A stretch of 64,000 nt of DNA. Origin: Culturomica massiliensis (GTDB taxonomy: Bacteria > Bacteroidota > Bacteroidia > Bacteroidales > Marinifilaceae). Below, piece after piece: positions 35,328 through 44,359 of this stretch; position 1 is the first letter of the stretch, and every line of letters starts with the position of its first letter. The stretch lies in NCBI RefSeq assembly GCF_900091655.1, contig NZ_LT594619.1, positions 33,453 to 97,452 of the forward strand. The letters run 5' to 3'. The position numbers were made by a program, and so were the translations under genes. The notes under the pieces are model-generated. The model had not been told where the DNA came from. It was given only the letters and a program-made list of their open reading frames with translations, and made no database searches.

Positions 35328-36620
35328 ATGGAAAATGACGAATTATTGGCGTTGAAGTTGCCCGTACAGCGAGAATCGATAATTAAAGTGATCGGTGTCG
35401 GCGGGGGGGGGAGCAATGCGGTAAACCATATGTGCAGGCAGGGAATTCATGGGGTTGAATTTGTCGTTTGTAATACCGATATACAGGCTTTACGCTTGAG
35501 TCCTGTAAAAAATCGTATTCAGTTGGGGAAAGAGCTGACGGAGGGACGGGGTGCCGGTTGTGTTCCGGAAAGGGGAAGGCAATCTGCTGTAGAGAGTATC
35601 GATTTTATCCGGAATTTACTTTCTCATAAAACGAAGATGGTATTTATTACGGCCGGAATGGGAGGGGGAACCGGTACCGGAGCGGCTCCGGAAATTGCCA
35701 GGCAAGCCAGGGAACTGGGAATTCTGACCATCGGAATTGTGACTCTGCCTTTTAGTTTTGAGGGAAGGAGAAAAATGGAACAGGCGATGGACGGTATCGA
35801 TGAATTGGAACAATATGTGGATGCTTTGCTGATTATTCAGAATGATAAGCTGAAAGATATATACGGAGACCTGAAATTGTCGGAGGCTTTTGCTATGGCA
35901 GACAATGTGCTTACGATTGCCGCCAAAAGTATTGCAGAGATCATCACATTCAAAGGGTATGTAAATGTGGATTTTGCCGATGTGGATGGCGTGATGCGGA
36001 ATAGCGGGGTTGCTTTGATGGGTGCCTCTGAAGCCGAGGGGGAAAACCGGGCAATGACAGCCTTGGAAGATGCCTTGATTTCTCCTTTACTGAATAGCCA
36101 CGATATACGGGGGGCTTCTAATATTTTATTAAATATGCTGTATGGGGATAAAGAGGTTACGATGGATGAGATTACGTTGATAACGGAAAGTTTGCAGGAA
36201 AAAGTCGGAGGGGATGTAAATGTAATTTGGGGAGCCGGGAAGGACGAGACGCTGGGGGATAAATTACGTGTTGCTGTTATAGCTGTCGGGTTTAACCGGA
36301 GCAGTGCCATTCATATTCAATCTCCGTTGGCGCGGGAGCGGGAGAAAGGGACGGAAGTCAGTTTTAAGGTAGAGGAAATGCCGGAAGAGTTGGAGATGGT
36401 GACTGTAAATTCCACGGAATTGGAAGAACAGGCAAGGCAGAAAAGGCTAAAACAGGAAGAGCAGAAGGCTAAGAGAGTAAAAGAAACGCATCAGGAAGAA
36501 AGTCCGCGTCCCAGAAAGCGCAAAAGTATAAATGAGTTACCGGATACGGACAGTTGGTTTAAACGTAAGCTGGGAGGTATGTTTAATGAGGATTCCAGCC
36601 GGGATACGGAGATGAGGTAA
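35328..36620 (+). CDS. ftsZ: Cell division tubulin homologue FtsZ, first copy
   Basis: A 430-residue FtsZ with the T1 loop V-G-G-G-G-S-N-A-V, the tubulin signature G-G-G-T-G-T-G and the T7 loop N-V-D-F-A-D-V whose acids complete the GTPase site. The globular part ends near residue 335. A charged linker of about 70 residues (K, E, R, Q-rich) follows, and the tail contains S-W-F-K-R-K-L-G-G-M-F around residue 410. I do not see the conserved I-P-x-F-L-R peptide that binds FtsA in most bacteria. The T3 region has G-A-G-C-V-P where G-A-G-N-N-P is usual. It lies 82 bases after ftsA and is followed by a second ftsZ. Confidence 0.95.
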   Translation: MENDELLALKLPVQRESIIKVIGVGGGGSNAVNHMCRQGIHGVEFVVCNTDIQALRLSPVKNRIQLGKELTEGRGAGCVPERGRQSAVESIDFIRNLLSHKTKMVFITAGMGGGTGTGAAPEIARQARELGILTIGIVTLPFSFEGRRKMEQAMDGIDELEQYVDALLIIQNDKLKDIYGDLKLSEAFAMADNVLTIAAKSIAEIITFKGYVNVDFADVDGVMRNSGVALMGASEAEGENRAMTALEDALISPLLNSHDIRGASNILLNMLYGDKEVTMDEITLITESLQEKVGGDVNVIWGAGKDETLGDKLRVAVIAVGFNRSSAIHIQSPLAREREKGTEVSFKVEEMPEELEMVTVNSTELEEQARQKRLKQEEQKAKRVKETHQEESPRPRKRKSINELPDTDSWFKRKLGGMFNEDSSRDTEMR

Positions 36621-36684
36621 GGAAGAAGGCTTTTATTTTTCAGACTTTAGATATTCAGTCTTTGACTATAAATTATGGATTGTT

Positions 36685-37821
36685 ATGATAGACGGATTGG
36701 TAAATTTTAATCTGGATGAAGTGTCTCCTACGATTATAAAAGTAATCGGAGTAGGTGGAGGGGGAGGAAATGCTGTGGAATATATGTATTCCAAGGGTAT
36801 ATGTGATGTGGATTTTGTACTTTGTAACACGGATGCTCAGATATTGGAAAACAGTCCTGTCCCGGTGAAGATTCAGTTGGGGAGAGAGTTGACGGATGGG
36901 CATGGGGCCGGCAATAATCCGGCGATCGGTGCGAAGTCGGCTGAAGAGAGTCTGGAAGAGATAAAAGAAATGTTGCGTAAGAATACGAAAATGGCTTTTA
37001 TTACGGCGGCAATGGGGGGAGGAACCGGTACCGGAGCCGCTCCGGTAATTGCGAAGCTGGCTAAAGATATGGGGATATTGACGGTCGGAATTGTTTCTAT
37101 TCCGGCACGTTTTGAAGGGCCTAAGCGTTTGAACCAAGCCCGCGAAGGGTTGCGTTCTTTGAAGGATAATGTCGATTGTCTGATTGTTATCGATAATGAA
37201 AAGATAAAGCGGATTTATGGGTCGCAGACAATATCGGCGGCTTTTGCCAAAGCCAATGATGTATTGAATATAGCAGCGAAAGGAATAGCAGAGGTGATTA
37301 CATTGCCCGGGTATATCAATGTGGATTTTGCCGATGTAAAAACCGTAATGACCAATAGTGGGGTTGCCATAATGGGGGCGGCACAGGCTTCCGGAGAGGA
37401 TCGGGCAAGGAGAGCGATAACCGAGGCATTGGATAGTCCGCTGCTCAATAATAACGATATCCGTGGAGCAAAAGATATTCTGTTGAATATAACATCCGGT
37501 ACGGATGAGGTGACGATGAACGAAATGACCGAAATTACCTCGATCATCATTCATCGTGTCGGAGACTCGGCAGCAGTAATTTGGGGGGTAGGTACGGACG
37601 AGAGTCTGGGAAGTGCTGTTTCGGTGACGGTTATTGCAACCGGTTTCCCGAAAGACGATATTGAGATTCTCGATCAACAACCGGGCGATAGAAAGGCAGA
37701 AAACGATTTGATCCTTCGGGATGACGAAGTGGTGTTGAAACCGAATTTGACACCGGAAGAAATTAAAGAATTAATAGAAGAACCGGCGTTTAAGCGTCGG
37801 AGAAATGTAAGAATTATTTGA
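36685..37821 (+). CDS. Cell division tubulin homologue FtsZ, second copy
   Basis: A 378-residue second FtsZ, starting 64 bases after the first. It keeps all nucleotide-binding motifs (V-G-G-G-G-G-N-A-V, G-A-G-N-N-P, G-G-G-T-G-T-G) and the catalytic T7 loop N-V-D-F-A-D-V, so it should hydrolyse GTP. The globular core is clearly homologous to the first copy, but the N-terminus, linker and tail differ. The linker is only about 35 residues and the end E-E-P-A-F-K-R-R-R-N-V-R-I-I resembles the canonical FtsA-binding tail. Two ftsZ genes in tandem are not the normal Bacteroidetes arrangement. Separate roles or co-polymerisation are inferred. Confidence 0.94.
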   Translation: MIDGLVNFNLDEVSPTIIKVIGVGGGGGNAVEYMYSKGICDVDFVLCNTDAQILENSPVPVKIQLGRELTDGHGAGNNPAIGAKSAEESLEEIKEMLRKNTKMAFITAAMGGGTGTGAAPVIAKLAKDMGILTVGIVSIPARFEGPKRLNQAREGLRSLKDNVDCLIVIDNEKIKRIYGSQTISAAFAKANDVLNIAAKGIAEVITLPGYINVDFADVKTVMTNSGVAIMGAAQASGEDRARRAITEALDSPLLNNNDIRGAKDILLNITSGTDEVTMNEMTEITSIIIHRVGDSAAVIWGVGTDESLGSAVSVTVIATGFPKDDIEILDQQPGDRKAENDLILRDDEVVLKPNLTPEEIKELIEEPAFKRRRNVRII

Positions 37822-38040
37822 GTTTATTGTTTAGAAGTTTGTAAGATAGGATTTTGATTAAATAATCCTGTTTCAATTGGTTGTTCATTCCATGTTCTAA
37901 AGTGATTTTCCTGGATAAAATCTCTTTTGACGTAATGTCCGGATTTTAGTTTTAGTTTTCGTACAGAATGACGACGGATGATTTTTAAGTTGTCGGTCGT
38001 ATACAGGGACGGGGCAGGATAGGAGTATTATGGTTTTTAT

Positions 38041-38082
38041 TTATGAACTTTATAAACCTGATAAACTTTATAAACTTTAGTA
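38041..38082. repeat. AACTTTATAAAC repeats before helicase gene
   Basis: Two near-adjacent copies of AACTTTATAAAC plus a partial third (AACTTTA) occur just before the helicase start. A similar ATAAACTTTATAA string precedes the glycyl radical enzyme gene near 14460. The role is unknown; it could be leader sequence. Confidence 0.5.
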
Positions 38083-38091
38083 TTATATTGA

Positions 38092-39885
38092 ATGGAAAAA
38101 TTTAAAGAATTAGGTTTAGAAGGTGAAATTCTTAAAGGAATTGCCGATTTAGGGTTTGAAACGCCGAGTCCGGTACAGGAGAAAGTAATTCCTGTCATAT
38201 TGGGAGAAGAAAACGATTTAGTGGCTTTGGCCCAGACAGGAACGGGAAAAACGGCAGCATTTGGATTGCCTTTGTTGCAGAAATTAGATGCTTCTCTGAA
38301 TAAGATACAGGTTTTGATATTGAGCCCGACACGGGAATTATGTGTACAGATCGGAAACGATTTGAAAAATTATTCCAAATATCGTTCCGATTTACGTATT
38401 ACTTGTGTATACGGAGGTACGGATATCCGCCGGCAAATCCGGGAGTTGGAAAAAGGCGTGCATGTGTTGGTGGCTACTCCGGGACGGTTGTGTGATTTGA
38501 TAAAGAGAGGGGCTGTCAATATTGAGGCTGTTCGGGCTGTCGTTTTGGATGAGGCAGATGAAATGCTGAATATGGGTTTTAAAGAGGATTTGAATTTCAT
38601 TTTGGAAGAAACTCCGGCAGAACGGAATACCTATTTGTTTTCAGCAACAATGCCCAGGGAAGTGGAGCGGATTGCCCGGAATTACCTGCATTCTCCGAAA
38701 GAGATCTCTGTGGGTAAAAAAAATCAGGGGGCAGATACGGTAAGTCACCAATACTATCAGGTACGGGCAAAAGATTGTTATGAGACATTGCATCGGGTGA
38801 TCGATTGTGCTCCTGACATGTATGCCATTATTTTTACGCGAACGAAAATGGATGCCCGGGAGATTGCCCATAAATTACAGAAAGACGGGATCGACTGCGA
38901 TGCCTTGCATGGGGATTTGAGTCAGTCACAACGGGATGACGTTATGGCGCGTTTCCGCTCAAAACGTTTGAAGGTGTTGGTGGCAACGGATGTAGCAGCC
39001 CGGGGATTGGATGTCGATAACCTGACTCATGTCATCAATTATAATCTCCCTGAAGATTCCGAAAGTTATACTCACCGTAGCGGGCGTACCGGACGTGCGG
39101 GACGGGAAGGCATTTCCGTAGCTATTATCAATTCAAAAGAAAAGGGAAAGTTACGCCGGATAGAATCGATCCTTAAGAAAAAATTCGAATACCGGGAAGT
39201 TCCCGGAGGGGAAGAAGTCTGCCGGGCACAATTGCTTTATTATGCCGATAAGATTTTGACTGCCGAACGAAAGGATGCACTTATGCCTTATCAGCAGGAA
39301 TTGTTTGAGAAGTTTGAAGCTTTGTCGAAGGAAGAATTGATACAGAAAATCGTTTCTTACGAATTCGGTCGTTTGCTGAAAAAATATACCGGAGTGGAAA
39401 ACCTGAACCTGTCCGAAGATGAACGTCATGAATCGGGCCGGGAAGGTGGTAAGGAAAGAGGGGGACGCAGCCGTTCGGCAAACAATAATTTTACCGTATT
39501 TAGTGTTAATGTCGGTCGGGATGATGATTTCACCCCCCGGGATTTGATGGCTATCGTCAATAAATATGCACCCCAGAAAGGTTTGGAAATAGGCGGAATA
39601 CGGATATTCGACAACAAGACCAAGTTTGAAGTAGATATTACGGGAATTGAGAATTTCGGAAGTTATTTCCGGAATGTGAATTTCAACGGATTGCCTTTTA
39701 CGGTGACGGAGACAGGCGAGCGTGGCGGAGAGATGCGTAAGGGCGAGCGTGGCGGGAAACGGAGTTCTACTGCCAATAATAAATGGAAAGGCGAACGCCG
39801 TAAAAACGGGGGAAATAGCCGCGGACGTTTCGGTGAAAAGAAAAAAGGGGTAGATAACGGTCGCCGTTCCGGAAAAAAATATTAA
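38092..39885 (+). CDS. DEAD-box RNA helicase (DeaD/CsdA type)
   Basis: A 597-residue ATP-dependent RNA helicase. Helicase motifs are in order: A-Q-T-G-T-G-K-T, P-T-R-E-L, T-P-G-R, D-E-A-D, S-A-T, then A-R-G-L-D-V and H-R-S-G-R-T-G-R-A-G-R. A DbpA/CsdA-type RNA-binding domain follows at about 470-545 (N-F-T-V-F-S-V-N-V-G-R, with I-G-G-I-R-I-F-D). The C-terminus is a basic G/R/K/N-rich tail. Such proteins unwind RNA in ribosome assembly and cold adaptation. The gene has a 270-base upstream region holding a short inverted AGGATT / AATCCT pair and the AACTTTATAAAC repeats. Confidence 0.93.
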   Translation: MEKFKELGLEGEILKGIADLGFETPSPVQEKVIPVILGEENDLVALAQTGTGKTAAFGLPLLQKLDASLNKIQVLILSPTRELCVQIGNDLKNYSKYRSDLRITCVYGGTDIRRQIRELEKGVHVLVATPGRLCDLIKRGAVNIEAVRAVVLDEADEMLNMGFKEDLNFILEETPAERNTYLFSATMPREVERIARNYLHSPKEISVGKKNQGADTVSHQYYQVRAKDCYETLHRVIDCAPDMYAIIFTRTKMDAREIAHKLQKDGIDCDALHGDLSQSQRDDVMARFRSKRLKVLVATDVAARGLDVDNLTHVINYNLPEDSESYTHRSGRTGRAGREGISVAIINSKEKGKLRRIESILKKKFEYREVPGGEEVCRAQLLYYADKILTAERKDALMPYQQELFEKFEALSKEELIQKIVSYEFGRLLKKYTGVENLNLSEDERHESGREGGKERGGRSRSANNNFTVFSVNVGRDDDFTPRDLMAIVNKYAPQKGLEIGGIRIFDNKTKFEVDITGIENFGSYFRNVNFNGLPFTVTETGERGGEMRKGERGGKRSSTANNKWKGERRKNGGNSRGRFGEKKKGVDNGRRSGKKY

Positions 39886-39949
39886 ATTTATTGTGACTTT
39901 TTGCGGGAAATAGCAAAAACAGAAGTCTGTGAATTTAAAAAACGGTAGT

Positions 39950-40552
39950 ATGGAGATTCTAAAAGCTGAATTTGTGGTCAGTAATTCCGATGTCGGCAAA
40001 TGTCCGGCTCCTGATCGCCATGAATATGCCTTTATCGGAAGGTCGAATGTCGGAAAGTCTTCGTTAATCAATATGCTTACTAATCGTAGCAGTTTGGCGA
40101 AAACGGCGGCTAAACCGGGAAAAACACAACTTATCAATCATTTTTTGATTGATGATAACTGGTATATGGTCGATTTGCCGGGTTATGGTTATGCGCGGAC
40201 GTCGAAGTCGCTTCGCGGACAGTTTGAAAAGCTGATCCGGGATTATATCCTGAAACGTGAAAACCTGATTTGTCTCTTTGTTTTGATAGATTGCCGGCTC
40301 GAACCGCAGCAGATTGATCTGGAGTTTATGGAGTGGCTCGGTGAAAACGGAGTCCCTTTTGTAATGGTCTTTACAAAAGGAGATAAACTGTCTGTTGCTC
40401 AGCGCAGGAAAAATCTGGAACATTATCAGGAAGTGATGTTGGATACCTGGGAGACGACACCGATTGCTTTTATGACTTCTTCGGAGAAAAAACTGGGCCG
40501 GGAAGAACTGTTGGATTATATTGATGAGTTGAACAGGACGGTGGAATTATGA
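39950..40552 (+). CDS. engB: Ribosome biogenesis GTPase EngB/YsxC
   Basis: A 200-residue TrmE-Era-EngA-type GTPase with G1 G-R-S-N-V-G-K-S-S, the G2-region T-A-A-K-P-G-K-T-Q, G3 D-L-P-G-Y-G and G4 T-K-G-D-K. It acts in large-subunit assembly. I chose the ATG at 39950 because it gives the family length; the GTG at 39929 adds seven residues. The stop overlaps the start of the MORN-repeat gene by four bases, so the two are translationally coupled. Confidence 0.96.
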   Translation: MEILKAEFVVSNSDVGKCPAPDRHEYAFIGRSNVGKSSLINMLTNRSSLAKTAAKPGKTQLINHFLIDDNWYMVDLPGYGYARTSKSLRGQFEKLIRDYILKRENLICLFVLIDCRLEPQQIDLEFMEWLGENGVPFVMVFTKGDKLSVAQRRKNLEHYQEVMLDTWETTPIAFMTSSEKKLGREELLDYIDELNRTVEL

Positions 40553-41319
40553 GAGGGATTGTTTTGTGTTGGATGTTAGGGATGATATTGCTGGACGGGG
40601 CTTTTGCTTTCGGTCAACAGGAAGTTTTGAAGAAGGGATATTATCCGGATGGTAAAGTACGTTATGAGGGGTATTTCGAAGGTGATGAACCGGTTGGAAA
40701 AATGACTCGTTACTATCCGGATGGTCGTATTCAGGCTGAATTGTTTCATCAGGGAGATAAAACCGAAGCTGTGCTTTATAGTAAGCATGGGGAATATGTC
40801 TCTGCGGGATGTTATCAGAATCGTTTGAAAGAGGGAGAGTGGCACTATAAAAAAGGAGAGCGTGTTATAGCTACGGAAACTTACAAAGAAAATAAGCTGG
40901 ACGGAGTCTCCCGGAAATATTTTACATCCGGAAAAATTGCCGAAGAGAGAAATTGGAAGCAAGGGTTTCCGGAAGGAGTCTGGAAAGTTTATTACCCGGA
41001 CGGTGGGCTTCGGATAGAAGCCGGATATGTGGATGGTAAGCTGGATGGAAAAATGCAGGGGTATTATCCGGACGGTAGTGTGATGGCAAAAGGAATGTAC
41101 CGGAATAACCTGAAAGAAGGGGTTTGGTATTACTACGGACGGGATGGGGAGTTGAAGAAGACGAAAACATTCCGGGGAGGGATTGCCGAAGATCAGCAGG
41201 AGGAAGATATCGAAGAGAGCCGGAAATTGGACAAATGGATAGACGAAGGGAAGAAAATCGTCGATCCGGTTCATTTTATCGATGACCCTGAAATGTATCT
41301 TAAGGCTGCGGGTGATTGA
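40549..41319 (+). CDS. Exported MORN-type repeat protein
   Basis: A 256-residue protein with a signal peptide (cleaved after A-F-A-F-G-Q) and about seven repeats of the form Y-Y-P-D-G-K-V-R-Y-E-G-x-F, E-G-x-W-x-Y-Y. These belong to the MORN variant (toxin-antitoxin YwqK-like) family. The C-terminus is charged with W-I-D-E-G-K-K. It is probably periplasmic or attached to the outer membrane. MORN repeats bind membranes or proteins; a specific role is not known. It overlaps engB by four bases and is followed by xseA 29 bases later. Confidence 0.88.
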   Translation: MRGIVLCWMLGMILLDGAFAFGQQEVLKKGYYPDGKVRYEGYFEGDEPVGKMTRYYPDGRIQAELFHQGDKTEAVLYSKHGEYVSAGCYQNRLKEGEWHYKKGERVIATETYKENKLDGVSRKYFTSGKIAEERNWKQGFPEGVWKVYYPDGGLRIEAGYVDGKLDGKMQGYYPDGSVMAKGMYRNNLKEGVWYYYGRDGELKKTKTFRGGIAEDQQEEDIEESRKLDKWIDEGKKIVDPVHFIDDPEMYLKAAGD

Positions 41320-41348
41320 TGATTCGTGTATAAACGGGGAACGGAAAG

Positions 41349-42725
41349 ATGGATTTTATTTCTTTATTCGATCTGAACAATCAGGTGAAGCGGACACTGA
41401 AAGAACGTTTTGCCGAACCGGTATGGGTCACTGCGGAGATCGCTTCAATACAGGAGAACCGTTCCGGTCATTGTTATCTGGAATTGATCGATAAGCCAGA
41501 AGGCGAAGACAATCCGGTTGCTGTTGCCAAAGGAACGATTTGGGCATTTACTTACCGTATGTTGAAACCGTATTTTGAGACAACGACGGGACGAAGCCTG
41601 GGGAGAGGAATGAAGGTCTTGGTTCAGGTAGAAGTGATTTTTCATGAATTGTACGGTTTTTCTCTGAATATTAAAGATATCAACCCGACGTTTACGATCG
41701 GTGATCTGGAGCGGAAGAAACGGGAGATTATCGAACAGTTGGAACGGGAAGGGATTATTGATATGAACCAACGCCTGGAATTATCCCTTTTGCCGAAAAA
41801 TATTGCCGTTATTTCTTCTCCGACGGCTGCCGGATTAGGTGATTTTATAAATCAATTGGAGCGGAATTCTTACGGTTATAAATTTCACATCAAATTGTTT
41901 CCTGCGGTAATGCAGGGGGAGAAGACCACGGAATCTGTGATTGCAGCATTAGACCGGATTTATGAATATGAATATCTGTTTGATGTTGTTGTGATTATCC
42001 GGGGAGGAGGGGCGCAGTCGGATTTGGGATGTTTCGATTCCTATGATATGGCGGCTAATGTGGCCCAGTTTCCGATACCGGTAATAGCCGGAATCGGCCA
42101 TGAACGTGATGAAACGATCGTGGACCGGGTTGCTTTTATGCGTGTGAAGACGCCGACAGCGGCAGCAGCTTTTTTAATCGAGACTTTTCAGGATTTTGAT
42201 GCGCATGTTGAGGAATTGAGGGGGGATTTTGTCTCCGGAGTAAAGGATTTATTATTGCGGGAAAACAATCGGCAAAAATTGTTGGCAGTTAATTTGAAAC
42301 GGTTGACTCAGGGATGGCTGGGAGGAAATGCGAATCGTTTGCACTTGCTGTCTCATCGGTTGGAGCATTCGGTACAGTTATATGTATATAACCGAAAAGG
42401 ATATTTTAATACCGTATATACACGTATCGTAAACCGTTTGAACCTTCTTCGGGAACGACAAGGGAATCAGTTGTCGGATTTTGCTGTACGGGTAAAACAG
42501 AAATGCAAAAGCCGGTTTGAGAAAGAGCGTCATTTTATCGAGTTGGCGGAAATACAGATGAAATACGTTGATCCCAAAAATGTGTTGGAGCGGGGATATT
42601 CTATCACCCGTTTGAATGGTCGTGCCGTTCGCTCGGTAACAGAAGTAAAGGCGGGAGATGTTGTGGAAACTGTGGTTGGCGACGGAAAATTAAAGAGCAG
42701 GGTGGATTCGGTTGAAATAGGATGA
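41349..42725 (+). CDS. xseA: Exodeoxyribonuclease VII large subunit
   Basis: A 458-residue XseA with an N-terminal OB fold (V-W-V-T-A-E-I-A-S-I, then G-H-C-Y-L-E-L), the catalytic region I-A-V-I-S-S-P-T-A-A-G-L-G-D-F, R-G-G-G-A-Q-S-D-L and A-G-I-G-H-E-R-D-E-T-I-V-D, and a coiled-coil C-terminal part ending with R-G-Y-S-I-T. With XseB it degrades single-stranded DNA to oligonucleotides. Its end overlaps or abuts the xseB start region. Confidence 0.97.
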   Translation: MDFISLFDLNNQVKRTLKERFAEPVWVTAEIASIQENRSGHCYLELIDKPEGEDNPVAVAKGTIWAFTYRMLKPYFETTTGRSLGRGMKVLVQVEVIFHELYGFSLNIKDINPTFTIGDLERKKREIIEQLEREGIIDMNQRLELSLLPKNIAVISSPTAAGLGDFINQLERNSYGYKFHIKLFPAVMQGEKTTESVIAALDRIYEYEYLFDVVVIIRGGGAQSDLGCFDSYDMAANVAQFPIPVIAGIGHERDETIVDRVAFMRVKTPTAAAAFLIETFQDFDAHVEELRGDFVSGVKDLLLRENNRQKLLAVNLKRLTQGWLGGNANRLHLLSHRLEHSVQLYVYNRKGYFNTVYTRIVNRLNLLRERQGNQLSDFAVRVKQKCKSRFEKERHFIELAEIQMKYVDPKNVLERGYSITRLNGRAVRSVTEVKAGDVVETVVGDGKLKSRVDSVEIG

Positions 42726-42745
42726 ATCATTATAAAAGGAAAACG

Positions 42746-42946
42746 ATGGAAGAGAAATTGAATTATAAAGACGCCATAGCTGAAATAGAGCAAATTGTTA
42801 CATTGTTGGAAGAGAATAAATTGGATGTCGATGAGTTGGGTACAAAAGTAAAGCGGGTCTCGGAATTGATTGCATTCTGTAAAGCCAAATTACACAATAC
42901 CGAAGAAGAGGTGGAAAATATTCTGAAGACAATGGGAGAAGAATAG
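42746..42946 (+). CDS. xseB: Exodeoxyribonuclease VII small subunit
   Basis: A 66-residue helical hairpin protein with Y-K-D-A-I-A-E-I-E-Q-I-V, E-E-N-K-L-D-V-D-E-L and C-K-A-K-L-H-N-T-E-E-E-V, the pattern of XseB. Several copies wrap the XseA coiled coil. The ATG at 42746 fits the family N-terminus; an ATG at 42722 that overlaps the xseA stop would add eight residues. The stop is directly followed by the ATG of the carboxypeptidase gene. Confidence 0.93.
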   Translation: MEEKLNYKDAIAEIEQIVTLLEENKLDVDELGTKVKRVSELIAFCKAKLHNTEEEVENILKTMGEE

Positions 42947-44326
42947 ATGGTAGGAAAAAGGTTCGGATTGTTGTTGTGTTGCCTGTGGGGATTGTCAAGC
43001 GGTCTCCGGGGACAGCCTTCTGAAGCTTTGGAGCGCTTGCTGGAGGCCGTAGAATTGAGACATGCCGTTATAGGTATCTCGGTAAAAGCTGTCGCGGACG
43101 GGCGCATTGTGATAGATCGGTCAGGAGATAAATCTTTACAGCCGGCTTCTGTATGTAAATTATTGTCATCTGCTTTGGCGCTGAAAGAGAAAGGAGCAGA
43201 TTTTCATTATACGACATCGGTATGGAGAACCGGTACCATTGCCGACGGGAAATTAAACGGAGATATCGTTATCGAAGCGAACGGAGATCCGTGTTTTGAT
43301 TCCCGTTATTTCCCGGAATATAAGTTTACAGACCGGTTGGTTGATGCAATCCGTCAATTGAATATCCGTCAAATACGGGGAAAGATCCGGATAGAAAACG
43401 ATAAACAGGTTGTTTTGCCCGGGTCCTGGTTGTGGGAAGATATTTCCAATTATTACGGAGCAGCTTATTTCCCTTTTAACTATAAAGATAACACCTATTA
43501 TTTAAGATTTCGTACCGGATTGCCCGGAGAAAAAACCGTATTGTTAAATGTCGATCCGGAGCAACCGGGAGTACGGTTTGTGAATGAGGTGAAAGCTGCT
43601 GAGGGAAATACAGATGATGCCTGGATTTTCGGAGGCCCGTATAGTAAAGAAATGCATATCCTGGGTACTTTACCCCAGAAACGGGAAGTATTTCAGATAA
43701 AAGGAGCTATGCATCGTCCGGATTTGTGTTTTTTGGAAGAGATCGGGAAAAAATTGAATAAAAACGGTATTGTTGTCGGAGGAGTAGAAATAGCAGGAGG
43801 AGGGAAGAAAGAAAAAATAGAGACCTTTGTTTCTCCGGCATTGAAAGACATTGTCCGGGAAACGAATAAGAAAAGCATCAATCTGTTTGCTGAAGCTTTG
43901 GGGCAATTGGTAGATGAAATCAACTATCCGGAACGTTGCCGGGTATTACTGGACGAGATCGGAGTCGGAGCTTCCGGAGTGGTGTTGAAAGACGCTTGCG
44001 GTTTGTCTGCTGCTAATGCAGTTCCGGCCGAAGTATTTACAAATTTGTTGCTATGGGCTCATAAAATGCTGGGCTGGAATTTTGTCGCTTCTTTGCCTTT
44101 GGCGGGGACGGATGCCGGATTAAATCCTTATGTCGCTGCTAATCCCGCTTTGAAAAATAAATTGAGAGCCAAAACCGGCTCTTTTGCCGGCGTACGTTGT
44201 CTTTCCGGTTATCTTACAACAGAACGGGGAGAGATTCTGGCTTTTACCATTCTTGTAAATCATTTCGATGGTTCTCCTTCCCTGCTTCAAAAGAAAATCG
44301 GGGAATTCCTTTGCTCCTTTCTTTAA
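42947..44326 (+). CDS. dacB: PBP4-type D-alanyl-D-alanine carboxypeptidase/endopeptidase
   Basis: A 459-residue class C penicillin-binding protein of the S13 family. A signal peptide (ending L-R-G-Q) is followed by the S-V-C-K motif with nucleophile Ser68, a large inserted domain, the region A-C-G-L-S-A-A-N that corresponds to the S-x-N motif, and the K-T-G motif at 409-411. It trims or cleaves peptidoglycan crosslinks in the periplasm. It follows xseB with no gap (stop and start codons adjacent) and converges on the thioredoxin-barrel gene. Confidence 0.93.
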   Translation: MVGKRFGLLLCCLWGLSSGLRGQPSEALERLLEAVELRHAVIGISVKAVADGRIVIDRSGDKSLQPASVCKLLSSALALKEKGADFHYTTSVWRTGTIADGKLNGDIVIEANGDPCFDSRYFPEYKFTDRLVDAIRQLNIRQIRGKIRIENDKQVVLPGSWLWEDISNYYGAAYFPFNYKDNTYYLRFRTGLPGEKTVLLNVDPEQPGVRFVNEVKAAEGNTDDAWIFGGPYSKEMHILGTLPQKREVFQIKGAMHRPDLCFLEEIGKKLNKNGIVVGGVEIAGGGKKEKIETFVSPALKDIVRETNKKSINLFAEALGQLVDEINYPERCRVLLDEIGVGASGVVLKDACGLSAANAVPAEVFTNLLLWAHKMLGWNFVASLPLAGTDAGLNPYVAANPALKNKLRAKTGSFAGVRCLSGYLTTERGEILAFTILVNHFDGSPSLLQKKIGEFLCSFL

Positions 44327-44359
44327 ATGAAGATTCGGTTTATCGGTAAAGTTGTTGCT

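Noticed and set aside
36673..37680. 335-codon minus-strand open frame across the second ftsZ
   Set aside because: It mirrors the ftsZ codons on the other strand; no motif, signal or start context supports it.
39151..40137. 328-codon minus-strand open frame spanning the helicase end and engB
   Set aside because: Antisense to two well-supported genes and without any family features.
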